Shown here piece by piece: positions 19,180 to 30,497 of a stretch of 33,889 nucleotides of DNA. The stretch spans positions 1 to 33,889 of the forward strand of contig JAPHRL010000222.1 in NCBI GenBank assembly GCA_026195755.1. The letters run 5' to 3'. A program made the position numbers and the translations under genes. The stretch is from Kangiella sp. (lineage in GTDB: Bacteria; Pseudomonadota; Gammaproteobacteria; Enterobacterales; Kangiellaceae). Within the stretch, counting starts at the first letter, position 1. Every line of letters starts with the position of its first letter. The notes under the pieces are model-generated. The model ran no database searches. It had not been told where the DNA came from and was given only the letters and a program-made list of their open reading frames with translations.

Positions 19180-19280
19180 CAGTGTTATTAATATTTAATA
19201 CTTATATTAGATTAAGTTGTTTGTAAGGGCTCACCCAACAGGCTTGCTCCAATTCCCCCTTAGATTGAGCTGAGTAGTAG

Positions 19281-19613
19281 CCAAGTCATAGCAATTCAAA
19301 ACAGGACGTTTTGAATAGTAAAATTCGGGCCAGTGACCGAAGGAAATCCCTTTAGGGAGATGGAACGTATTTTACGGTGCATTAAGTGACTTGGCGGAAA
19401 CGAAGGTAGTTGAACGAAGTGAAACCTCAATCACGGGGTGTCGTTTCTTTTATGAAGTACATCCTTGTACTTCACCCTTCGGGCTAGCTTCGCTATTCAA
19501 AATCGTTCCTGACGATTTTGTGGCCCCTAAGGCAAAGACAAATTTGTCTGGAGCAAATTTGAACAGCGGAGAGGAGCGACGCTGGCTTTAGCAGAATACA
19601 GGGAAGTATTCTG
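19281..19613. repeat. Array of short inverted repeats between the his promoter and ispD
   Basis: Perfect stems: attcaaaac-N5-gttttgaat (19294-19316), gaagtaca-N4-tgtacttc (19454-19473), caaaatcgt-N5-acgattttg (19498-19520), caaatttg-N7-caaatttg (19539-19561), cagaatac-N6-gtattctg (19592-19613); also ccaagtca/tgacttgg flanking about 19281-19394. Confidence 0.7.
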
Positions 19614-19716
19614 TAAAAGGAACTCGCTGAAGAGCGAAACACTCAATTAAACTAACGTAAAATAGGAGCAACGTTTGTATAATTTAATCAGGCTCACGCT
19701 CAGACCCTTCACAGAT

Positions 19717-19740
19717 GGTGGGCCAAGGCCCACCCTACAA
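19717..19740. repeat. REP-like hairpin GGTGGGCCAAGGCCCACCCTACAA
   Basis: GGTGGGCC/GGCCCACC stem plus CCCTACAA tail just past the ispD stop; same layout as the hairpin at 6424-6446. Confidence 0.65.
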
Positions 19741-19743
19741 CGA

Positions 19744-20445
19744 TCAATTACCCGCCAACCAAACCGATGCTAACATCATGTCTTCCGGTTCGGTGACTTT
19801 GATATTTTTGCGAGTTCCTATGACCAGAGCTGGGTGCTGGCCTTGCGCTTCGATAGCGGAGGCTTCATCGGTTATGGGCAATCCTTTCTCCAAACCTATA
19901 TCAATCGCTGTCGCTAAGGCTTCAACGGGAAAATATTGTGGTGTTTGGGCCAGCCAGATTTGTTCGCGGTTAAGCGTTTTATCGATCGTTTGGTTAGCGT
20001 TTGCAAGTTTGACGGTGTCCACTGAGGGGATAGCCAGAATAGCGCCATGTTTTGAATCTTTTCCGGCCTGAATCAGCGCATCGATGCTAGCTGTATCAAG
20101 GCAGGGTCTGGCGGCGTCGTGCACCATCACCCAGTCATCACCACCCTTCTGCTGCTTAATGGCTTGCAACCCATTAAGCACAGACTCTGCACGCGTTTCG
20201 CCACCTTCAACAGTAATGACTTTAGGATGCTTGGCGATTTTGAGCTTTGCCCAATGATTGTCGTTGGGGTGTAAGGCAACTACAACTTTATCAATGGATG
20301 GATGTTCGAGAAACTTGGATAGGCTGTGCTCAAGAATGGTTTTGTCATCAATTTCAAGATACTGCTTCGGCAGTTCGGCTTTCATCCGACTGCCAATTCC
20401 TGCTGCCGGAATCAGTGCCCAAATCTTCGGTTTACTTTCAGTCAT
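19744..20445 (-). CDS. ispD: 2-C-methyl-D-erythritol 4-phosphate cytidylyltransferase
   Basis: WALIPAAGIGSRMKAELPKQYLEIDDKTILEHSL...DWVMVHDAARPCL...LAQTPQYF...TDEASAIEAQG. Confidence 0.95.
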   Translation of the reverse strand: MTESKPKIWALIPAAGIGSRMKAELPKQYLEIDDKTILEHSLSKFLEHPSIDKVVVALHPNDNHWAKLKIAKHPKVITVEGGETRAESVLNGLQAIKQQKGGDDWVMVHDAARPCLDTASIDALIQAGKDSKHGAILAIPSVDTVKLANANQTIDKTLNREQIWLAQTPQYFPVEALATAIDIGLEKGLPITDEASAIEAQGQHPALVIGTRKNIKVTEPEDMMLASVWLAGN

Positions 20446-20450
20446 ATTAT

Positions 20451-20777
20451 TTACTTAGGAGAATCTTGCCTGGTCTCTTGACGAGTGTCTTGTCTGGAGC
20501 TTTCTCTTGAATCGAGAATGCGGAAGAAAGTTTCGCCTTCTTTGATCATGCCTAGTTGATAACGGGCACGCTCTTCAATGGCGTCAGTGCCTTCTCTTAG
20601 GTCATGAATTTCAGCGAGAATTTTTTGATTGCGTAGCGCCAGTTCAGCATTTTCTGATTTGACTAATTCTGCTCTGGCTTCTTGTTGCTTTATTTCACGA
20701 AAAGAAGTTTGCCCGAACCACATTCGGTATTGAAGACTGGCCAAAATGACCAGTAATGTTAGGGCAACCCATTTCAT
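20451..20777 (-). CDS. ftsB: Cell division protein FtsB
   Basis: Short TM plus coiled-coil protein, LRNQKILAEIHDLREGTDAIEERARYQLGMIKEGETFFRIL, directly upstream of ispD. Confidence 0.92.
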   Translation of the reverse strand: MKWVALTLLVILASLQYRMWFGQTSFREIKQQEARAELVKSENAELALRNQKILAEIHDLREGTDAIEERARYQLGMIKEGETFFRILDSRESSRQDTRQETRQDSPK

Positions 20778-20801
20778 AATCGTAACAATGCCAGAAAACA
20801 G

Positions 20802-20832
20802 GGGGCAAATAAAGCAATATGCTGTTTGCCCC
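20802..20832. terminator. Hairpin between eno and ftsB, possible weak terminator
   Basis: ggggcaaa ... agca-ata-tgct ... tttgcccc nested stem; no long T-run. Confidence 0.4.
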
Positions 20833-20847
20833 AGTTGGCTCTAATGA

Positions 20848-22134
<1,287 letters not shown>

Positions 22135-22183
22135 TTAAATTGTTTCAACCAAAACCTAAATAAAGAAAAAATCGAATAGACAT

Positions 22184-22212
22184 AAAAAAACACTCCTGAG
22201 AACAGGAGTGTT
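22184..22212 (-). terminator. Intrinsic terminator between kdsA and eno
   Basis: Minus strand AACACTCCTG TTCT CAGGAGTGTTTTTTT. Confidence 0.88.
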
Positions 22213-22218
22213 AGAAAC

Positions 22219-23079
22219 TTAGAGCAAGTCGCCCTTACCAAACTCGTGGATCGAGTCCTCAATATAGCCGGCCTTTTTGACCACATCGTCCAGCTCTTTC
22301 ATGACACGCAGCATTTCTTCAATGCGATACATGGGGAAAGAGTTAGGGCCATCGCATTTTGCCACTTCAGGATTAGGGTGCGACTCCATAAATACGCCAG
22401 AGACCCCTGCGGCAATCGCGGCTCGCGCCAGCACTGGAATCACATCACGCAAACCACCTGATGTTGAACCTTGGCCACCCGGCAGCTGCGCAGAATGGGT
22501 CGCGTCATATACAATTGGACAACCCGTTTCGCGCATAATCGACAGCGAGCGCATATCTGATACTAAATTATTGTAACCAAAGGAGACACCACGCTCGCAG
22601 ACCATAATATTTTGATTGCCGGTTTCGCGCGCCTTATCAACCACATTTTTCATATCCCATGGCGACAAGAACTGACCTTTTTTGATGTTAACCGGAATAC
22701 CAGGTTCACAAACTTTACGGATGAAGTTAGTTTGACGGCACAGGAAAGCAGGAGTTTGCATCACATCAACCACATCCGCCACTTCTTGCATCGGTGTGTC
22801 TTCATGAACATCGGTTAAGACCGGAACACCCACCTGATCTTTGACTTTTTGTAGAATTCGCAAACCTTCTTCCAAACCAGGCCCGCGGAAACTTTTACTG
22901 GACGACCGATTCGCCTTATCAAACGACGACTTGTAAATATAAGGAATACCCAGTCTGTCAGTCATTTCTTTCATGAAGCCCGCAGTATCAATCGCCAATT
23001 GCTCACTTTCGATTACACAGGGGCCACAAATCAAGAAAAACGGTTTATCCAGACCAACTTCCCAATCCAGTAGTTTCAT
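22219..23079 (-). CDS. kdsA: 3-deoxy-8-phosphooctulonate synthase
   Basis: [20 protein letters not shown]...[12 protein letters not shown]...[31 protein letters not shown]. Confidence 0.96.
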   Translation of the reverse strand: MKLLDWEVGLDKPFFLICGPCVIESEQLAIDTAGFMKEMTDRLGIPYIYKSSFDKANRSSSKSFRGPGLEEGLRILQKVKDQVGVPVLTDVHEDTPMQEVADVVDVMQTPAFLCRQTNFIRKVCEPGIPVNIKKGQFLSPWDMKNVVDKARETGNQNIMVCERGVSFGYNNLVSDMRSLSIMRETGCPIVYDATHSAQLPGGQGSTSGGLRDVIPVLARAAIAAGVSGVFMESHPNPEVAKCDGPNSFPMYRIEEMLRVMKELDDVVKKAGYIEDSIHEFGKGDLL

Positions 23080-23121
23080 ACTCTCACCTTAATAACTCAT
23101 CTTACCTTAGTAACTATTTGA

Positions 23122-24801
<1,680 letters not shown>

Positions 24802-25050
24802 TCAAAAAAACCATAAACAACTATATATAAATTTTGCCAATGCAAAAATCGGCCTGAAGGCCTTATATATCGTAGCTTTTCGAATTCTGACACACTTAAA
24901 ATCGGCCAAGGAGCTCGGCCAAATGTCGATGAGAAGAAAGGGTCTCAAGACGGGAAGGCAGTATATCAAAAAGGGCGGAGCATTGGCGAGGAGTTTTTGT
25001 AAATACTTGGACCGAAGCTTGAGAGTCGGGAGATTAAGGGTGAGGAAGTG

Positions 25051-25079
25051 AAGGCCATTAAAATGAAATGGCCTTTCTT
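25051..25079. terminator. Hairpin downstream of the XRE-DUF805 gene
   Basis: aaggccattaaaatgaaatggcctttctt: AAGGCCATT/AATGGCCTT-type stem; partial T-rich tail. Confidence 0.5.
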
Positions 25080-25082
25080 AAA

Positions 25083-25667
25083 TCAGGGCTTCAAGGTCGC
25101 GCCCTCCTCACTAGCAGTCTCCTGCCCTTGAGATTCACCTTTCAAAGCTAACATAATAAACACTGGCACAAAGCCGAAAGGCACTAAAAACAATAGCTGA
25201 CACCAGCCACTGTGGCCAACGTCATTAAAACGCCGAGTACCAGCAGCTAACAGCGGTAACAGGGTTAAAATAGCGATAATCAGGTACAGCTTCTCATGCA
25301 GAACTTTCGAAATGGCGGCAATGAGCAAAACAAACAGAAAAAACCACCAATACTCAGCTCTGGAAGCTCTACCCTCAAAATTCGCATAATTGATAAAACA
25401 ATATTTAGCCGCAGTAAATAGATACATGGAAGCCTCACCGGTCTCGGGCTTGTCGATTTCAGGCTGCCCGCTTTCGGGAACAGTTAAATCATCCGGCGAA
25501 ACCTCAAAGACTGCAGCCAAAGCCCGAACAGTTTCGATGGATGCTTTGCCAGAGCTTTCTAAGCGCTGAATGGTTCTTAGGTTAAGACCGCATGCATCAC
25601 TTAATTGTTGCTGTGACCAATGTTTATTGGCACGTAGTTGTTTTACCAATTCTGAATTAATTCTCAT
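25083..25667 (-). CDS. XRE-family HTH domain fused to DUF805 membrane domain
   Basis: N-terminal LVKQLRANKHWSQQQLSDACGLNLRTIQRLESSGKASIETVRALAAVFEVSPDDL; C-terminal FINYANFEGRASRAEYWWFFLFVLLI...GTRRFNDVGHSGWCQLLFLVP. Confidence 0.9.
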   Translation of the reverse strand: MRINSELVKQLRANKHWSQQQLSDACGLNLRTIQRLESSGKASIETVRALAAVFEVSPDDLTVPESGQPEIDKPETGEASMYLFTAAKYCFINYANFEGRASRAEYWWFFLFVLLIAAISKVLHEKLYLIIAILTLLPLLAAGTRRFNDVGHSGWCQLLFLVPFGFVPVFIMLALKGESQGQETASEEGATLKP

Positions 25668-25848
25668 CTAACTAGCTCTTATTCCCTGAATGAGACTCTA
25701 ATATAAAGAAAATTAAGCAATATAGTTACGACATTTTTACGTCTTTGTTTACGACACTAAACGGCAGGAATTATTTTTTGCTCAATAAAACAGTGACTTG
25801 GCATTAAATGGTGTAAAATAGAGCAAATGTAGAATTGCTGGAATCATC

Positions 25849-26292
25849 ATGAAAATCTGGGTTGATGCCGACGCCTGCCCCGTAGTTATCAAAGATATTC
25901 TGTTTCGCGCGGCAGAGCGTACCAAAACACCTTTAACGCTGGTCGCCAACCAGTTTATTCGCACGCCACCCTCGCCCTACCTCAAAGCAATCCAGGTCAG
26001 TTCTGGCTTTGATGTGGCGGATGATGAAATAGTACAACGTGCAGAAAAAGGCGATTTGGTCATTACTTCGGATATTCCGTTGGCTGCCGAGGTCATTGAA
26101 AAAGGCTGCCAGGCATTGAGTCCACGCGGTGAGTTATTCACAAAGGATAATATTCGAGGGCGGCTCAATATGCGTGACTTTATGGATACCATGCGCTCAA
26201 GCGGCATTCACACCGGAGGTCCACCACCACTGAGTCAGACAGACCGGATGAATTTCGCCAATCACCTAGATAGGATTTTGGCGAAGGGCTAA
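25849..26292 (+). CDS. yaiI: YaiI/YqxD (UPF0178) family protein
   Basis: [35 protein letters not shown]...[39 protein letters not shown]. Confidence 0.93.
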   Translation: MKIWVDADACPVVIKDILFRAAERTKTPLTLVANQFIRTPPSPYLKAIQVSSGFDVADDEIVQRAEKGDLVITSDIPLAAEVIEKGCQALSPRGELFTKDNIRGRLNMRDFMDTMRSSGIHTGGPPPLSQTDRMNFANHLDRILAKG

Positions 26293-26317
26293 ATGATAAA
26301 CAGGGAATGACTTGCTT

Positions 26318-27151
26318 TCACCGTTTAACGGTTTGCCATCCTTCATCCAGCTGCTTAACCGCACGCCATCCCTCATCCAGCTGCTCTAGAGTCGCGCTAT
26401 CCACAGACAAGCTGCTCTGAGCCAAATAGTCTTCCAGCTTTCTGAATCGGGTCTCAAACTTGCGGGCGCTTTTACGCAGTGCCGCTTCGGCGTCTACTTT
26501 TAGGTGGCGCGAAAGATTTACACAGGAAAATAGCAAGTCGCCAATCTCTTCTTCAATGTTTTGCTGGTCATTGTTAGCGATAGCCTGTTTGAGCTCTTGA
26601 ATCTCTTCTTCAATTTTATCAATCACACCACTGATTTCGGGCCAGTCAAAACCATGACGGCCAACGCGCTTTTGCATTTTCTGGGCTAGCGACAAAGCAG
26701 GAAAATGTTTGGGCAAATCATCCAGCAAGCTGGTATTGGACTCATCTTTACCCTGGCGCTCTTGATGCTTCTGTTGCTCCCAGTTCTTTTTCAGTTCTTC
26801 ATCAGTCACAAACTCTTTATCACCAAACACATGCGGATGACGGCTGACGAGTTTGTCAGAAACCTTTTCGGCAATCGACTCAAAATCAAAGCGCCCTTCT
26901 TCCTGCCCTATCTGGGCATAGAATATAACCTGAAACAGCAGATCACCCAGTTCGCCATGTAACTCTTCAAAGTCGCCACGTTCGATGGCGTCTGCCACTT
27001 CATAGGCCTCTTCCAGCGTATAGGGAACGATGGTCTCGTAAGTTTGTTTACGATCCCAGGGGCAGCCTGAAATCGGATCACGCAACGCCTGCATGATGGT
27101 CATCAGTCGTTGCGTTTGTGGCAGTGCTGTAAGAACGGTTGTATCACTCAT
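26318..27151 (-). CDS. mazG: Nucleoside triphosphate pyrophosphohydrolase MazG
   Basis: LRDPISGCPWDRKQTYETIVPYTLEEAYEVADAIERGDFEELHGELGDLLFQVIFYAQ...RVGFDWPE-type region (KRVGRHGFDWPEISGVIDKIEEEIQEL). Confidence 0.95.
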   Translation of the reverse strand: MSDTTVLTALPQTQRLMTIMQALRDPISGCPWDRKQTYETIVPYTLEEAYEVADAIERGDFEELHGELGDLLFQVIFYAQIGQEEGRFDFESIAEKVSDKLVSRHPHVFGDKEFVTDEELKKNWEQQKHQERQGKDESNTSLLDDLPKHFPALSLAQKMQKRVGRHGFDWPEISGVIDKIEEEIQELKQAIANNDQQNIEEEIGDLLFSCVNLSRHLKVDAEAALRKSARKFETRFRKLEDYLAQSSLSVDSATLEQLDEGWRAVKQLDEGWQTVKR

Positions 27152-27162
27152 AAGTTAACTAT

Positions 27163-29373
27163 TTATCCGCGTCGTCTTTGGACTTTAAAAATATTAGGCA
27201 ATTGCTTGAGCAGTGTAATGACTCGCTGCAAATCTTCAAGCTGTGATAACTCAACTTCTATGTTGATCTGAACCTGTTCTCCACGCTTGCTAGTTGATAA
27301 GTCGGTTACGCCAGCATTTTCATTAGCAAGCACCGTAGTAATGTCTTTAAGCAAGCTTTTTCGATCCATTGCAAAGATCACCAAATCCACAGCATAAGCA
27401 TTACTAGACTCAGCTTCCCACTGCACCGGAATAATCCGTTCGGGTTTATCACGCAGCGCTTTCTTGGCGTGGGTACAATCTTTCAGGTGAATCACAATAC
27501 CGCGGCCCTGAGTAACATACCCAATAATATCTTCACCCGGTACTGGTTTACAGCACTTGGCAATACTGGTCAGCAGGTCGCCGACTCCTGACACTGACAC
27601 ATCGCTGAAAGATTTACGCTTGGATTTTTTGCGCAGAACCGGCTTGATATCACGTTGTGGCTGTTTAGATTCAAGTAGCTCTTTAGCACGATTAATAGCC
27701 TGCGTAATACCAAGATTACCAGTGCCGATCTTGGTGTACATTTCCACATCACTGGACAAATGCAATTTTTGTGCCAATTCTCGATACGGAACATTCGCCA
27801 AATCATTACGCGCTAATTCTTTTTCTAAAAGCAGACGGCCAGCATTGGCATTATCTTCCTGATCCAGTTTATTAAAAAACTGCTGAATTTTATGGCGGGT
27901 GCGACTGCTATTGATGTACCCATTGTGTGGAATCAACCAATCTCGACTCGGTGATTCTTCTTTTTGCGTCATAATCTCTATGACTTCGCCAGTCTGCACC
28001 TGATAAGTTAATGGCACGATTCGACCATTAATTTTAGCGCCCACGCAACGATGACCGATCGAGCTGTGAATTCTATAAGCAAAATCAATCGGCGTGCTGC
28101 CAGCCGGTAAATCGATAACCTTGCCCTGTGGCGTAAACACAAACACACGATCTTCGGAAACCGAGCTTTGAAATTCATGCATCAATTCATCCGCATTAAC
28201 ATCCGCCAGCTCACTTTGCCATTCCAGTAATTGGCGCATCCAAGCAATTTTATCGTCAACGCCCACTTTGGCTAAGTTGGCACCTTCTTTGTATGCCCAG
28301 TGTGCAGCAATCCCTTTTTCAGATTCCTCGTGCATCTGGAATGTACGGATCTGAATTTCAAGAATTTTGCCTTCCGGCCCAACCACTGCTGTATGAATCG
28401 AGCGATAGCCATTCTCTTTTGGGGTTGCTACATAATCATCAAACTCTTTGGGAATATGTTGCCATTCGCCATGCACAATGCCGAGCGCCCCATAACAATC
28501 CTGTACCCGCTCAACCAGAATTCGTACAGCGCGAACATCATAAATTTCCTCAAAACCCACCTTCTTACGGGTCATCTTTTTCCAGATGCTGTAAATATGC
28601 TTTACGCGACCACTGACTTCGCCTTTGATGTTTTCTTCTTTGAGTTTTTGCTCAAGCAATTGAGTAACATCATCAATATAACGTTCGCGATCAACCCGTT
28701 TTTCTTTTAAGTTTTTAGCAATTGACAGGTAAGCTTCCGGCTCAAGGTAACGGAATGATAAATCCTCCAGTTCCCACTTAAGCTGACCAATACCAAGACG
28801 ATTAGCCAATGGGGCAAAAATATTTTTCGTTTCGCGAGCAAAAGTTAATTGAGTCTCGCGACTGGAATCCTTGATATGACGGAGTGAGACAACCCGGTCA
28901 GCCAGCTTTAACAAGACAACTCGCGCATCATTCACCATACCCAGAAGCATCTTACGCAAACTTTCCACCTGCTGATGGTCATTTTCAGCACCGGTTTCCT
29001 GCTGTAAGCTACGCATAGCCTCCATTTGGCCAGCACCTTCCACCAGACCGGCAATAGTAGAGCCCACCTTATCTTTAATCGTTTCGATTTTGATAGAACC
29101 GGCAATCACAGAAGGCAACAAAACCGCGGCCGTCAAAGTATCAGGATCCGCATTGAAATGCGTCAAAACCTCAGCCAACTCAAGCCCCGCCGCCAAAGTA
29201 TTCAGCTTTAAAACAGGCGTCACCGATACATTCTGCTGCGCCATCGTCACCGCCTTCTGCAGCTTAGACTTAGGCTTACCATCAACCGTCAATTGATTCA
29301 GCTCAAGCCACTGCTCAAACGAAAACTGCGAATTATCAACCAGCTCAAATATATCGTGATCTTTACGTTTCAT
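27163..29373 (-). CDS. relA: (p)ppGpp synthetase RelA
   Basis: Degenerate HD region, synthetase EEIYDVRAVRILVE...FDDYVATPKENGYRSIHTAVVGPEGKILEIQIRT, TGS domain VFVFTPQGKVIDLPAGSTPIDFAYRIHSSIGHRCVGAKING, C-terminal ACT. Confidence 0.95.
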   Translation of the reverse strand: MKRKDHDIFELVDNSQFSFEQWLELNQLTVDGKPKSKLQKAVTMAQQNVSVTPVLKLNTLAAGLELAEVLTHFNADPDTLTAAVLLPSVIAGSIKIETIKDKVGSTIAGLVEGAGQMEAMRSLQQETGAENDHQQVESLRKMLLGMVNDARVVLLKLADRVVSLRHIKDSSRETQLTFARETKNIFAPLANRLGIGQLKWELEDLSFRYLEPEAYLSIAKNLKEKRVDRERYIDDVTQLLEQKLKEENIKGEVSGRVKHIYSIWKKMTRKKVGFEEIYDVRAVRILVERVQDCYGALGIVHGEWQHIPKEFDDYVATPKENGYRSIHTAVVGPEGKILEIQIRTFQMHEESEKGIAAHWAYKEGANLAKVGVDDKIAWMRQLLEWQSELADVNADELMHEFQSSVSEDRVFVFTPQGKVIDLPAGSTPIDFAYRIHSSIGHRCVGAKINGRIVPLTYQVQTGEVIEIMTQKEESPSRDWLIPHNGYINSSRTRHKIQQFFNKLDQEDNANAGRLLLEKELARNDLANVPYRELAQKLHLSSDVEMYTKIGTGNLGITQAINRAKELLESKQPQRDIKPVLRKKSKRKSFSDVSVSGVGDLLTSIAKCCKPVPGEDIIGYVTQGRGIVIHLKDCTHAKKALRDKPERIIPVQWEAESSNAYAVDLVIFAMDRKSLLKDITTVLANENAGVTDLSTSKRGEQVQINIEVELSQLEDLQRVITLLKQLPNIFKVQRRRG

Positions 29374-29618
29374 AATCTGGGTTCTTATTCTGTCCTTGGG
29401 ATAGGTCTAATTTTGTGGCCGTCTACAATAACGAAAAGCCTATATTAGCAGTATTGGTTTTTATTGGAAGTGGAGAAAAGTAACCAGGGTGTAAGCAAGT
29501 GTTTTGGTGCTTATTGGATCGCAAAGAGACTAGCTGATTATTAATGCCTGCGTATTTTTCTTGTCCATATAAATAAGCTATAGTCCTACTGACGAATAGT
29601 ATTCTCAATAGGATCTTC

Positions 29619-30116
29619 ATGAAAACATTAGCCTTTATAACACTTTTAAGTTTGATTAGTTCAGTTGAGTCAGTAGAGATAACGAACTTTAAAGCAGGCC
29701 TTGCCTGTACTGATGGTGAAACATTTGGCTGGATTTGCCACGAAACAAATGACATCTACATTACTGGACAAGGAAAATGTGTTTATAACAAGCAAGAAAA
29801 ACCTTGCACATGGCACGGATTCTCTTTTGATTACACTGGAGTGACAGAAGAAACAGAAATAAGCTGTAATATAGAGACATCAGTCCCAAGTAACCTCGGA
29901 AATCCAAAAGAAGAAATTTCAAAGAATCAGAACAGTTCAGAATTTATTTTAGAAGTACCAATTGGAGATGGTCATTTTTTCAATCCTCAATACAGCGTTT
30001 TGTCGTTTAATGATGACTCTCCCATTGTTGTAAAAAGAACATCTTGCTTCGTTGCAGATAAACTTTTATTTGAAATCAATAACCGACACATCTACCCTTC
30101 TAACCCACTAAAATAG
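29619..30116 (+). CDS. Hypothetical secreted protein (165 aa) with N-terminal signal-like segment
   Basis: MKTLAFITLLSLISSVESVE signal-like start, several Cys; SD-like AGGATC before ATG. Confidence 0.6.
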   Translation: MKTLAFITLLSLISSVESVEITNFKAGLACTDGETFGWICHETNDIYITGQGKCVYNKQEKPCTWHGFSFDYTGVTEETEISCNIETSVPSNLGNPKEEISKNQNSSEFILEVPIGDGHFFNPQYSVLSFNDDSPIVVKRTSCFVADKLLFEINNRHIYPSNPLK

Positions 30117-30190
30117 TATGTGTCAGTTGAGATGAAGAGTGAACCAGAGCGAAGCCTGCCCTCGCGCGCAACATTATTAATAATAAGTCA

Positions 30191-30223
30191 CTGGACCCCG
30201 TGGTTAAACCACGGGGTGACAAG
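30191..30223. repeat. Palindromic repeat CTGGACCCCGTGGTTAAACCACGGGGTGACAAG
   Basis: Perfect 11-bp arms ACCCCGTGGTT/AACCACGGGGT flanked by CTGG and TGAC. Confidence 0.7.
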
Positions 30224-30368
30224 ATAATAGAGTTATTAAAAAAGTATTAACTGAATATTTACCATTAACCTTACAGGCCAGAAAGAACTAAAATGCTTAA
30301 GTTCACGGCAAAGAGTTGCGAAAGAGCGAGGTAATATTTCCTCAGCGAACGACACACTTTCCGACATG

Positions 30369-30497
30369 GTTTTAAAGCAGGATTTTTCTTTCAAGACAAG
30401 GCATAAGACTTTTTGAGGCGCGGAGCGGACTAATCGTCCGTGAGCACCTCAAATAAGTCTTATAACGCAGTATTGGAAGGAAAAGACTATTTAAAAC
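30369..30497. repeat. About 129-nt nested imperfect palindrome between the 165-aa ORF and rlmD
   Basis: Nested arms: GTTTTAAA/TTTAAAAC, TTTTTCTTTCAA/TTGGAAGGAAAA (RNA pairing with two G-U), ATAAGACTT/AAGTCTTAT, GAGGCG/CACCTC, CGGAC/GTCCG. Confidence 0.65.

Noticed and set aside
19391-19591. 66-aa plus-strand ORF in the ispD-his intergenic region
   Set aside because: It overlaps several perfect inverted repeats and has no recognisable domain or SD; more likely a by-product of the repeat array.
19281-19613. CRISPR array interpretation of the hairpin series
   Set aside because: The arms differ between hairpins and spacing is irregular; there are no identical direct repeats or cas genes.
19281-19740. 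Insertion sequence remnant at the his operon boundary
   Set aside because: No transposase fragment, terminal inverted repeats or target duplication could be identified by eye; kept only as a repeat array.
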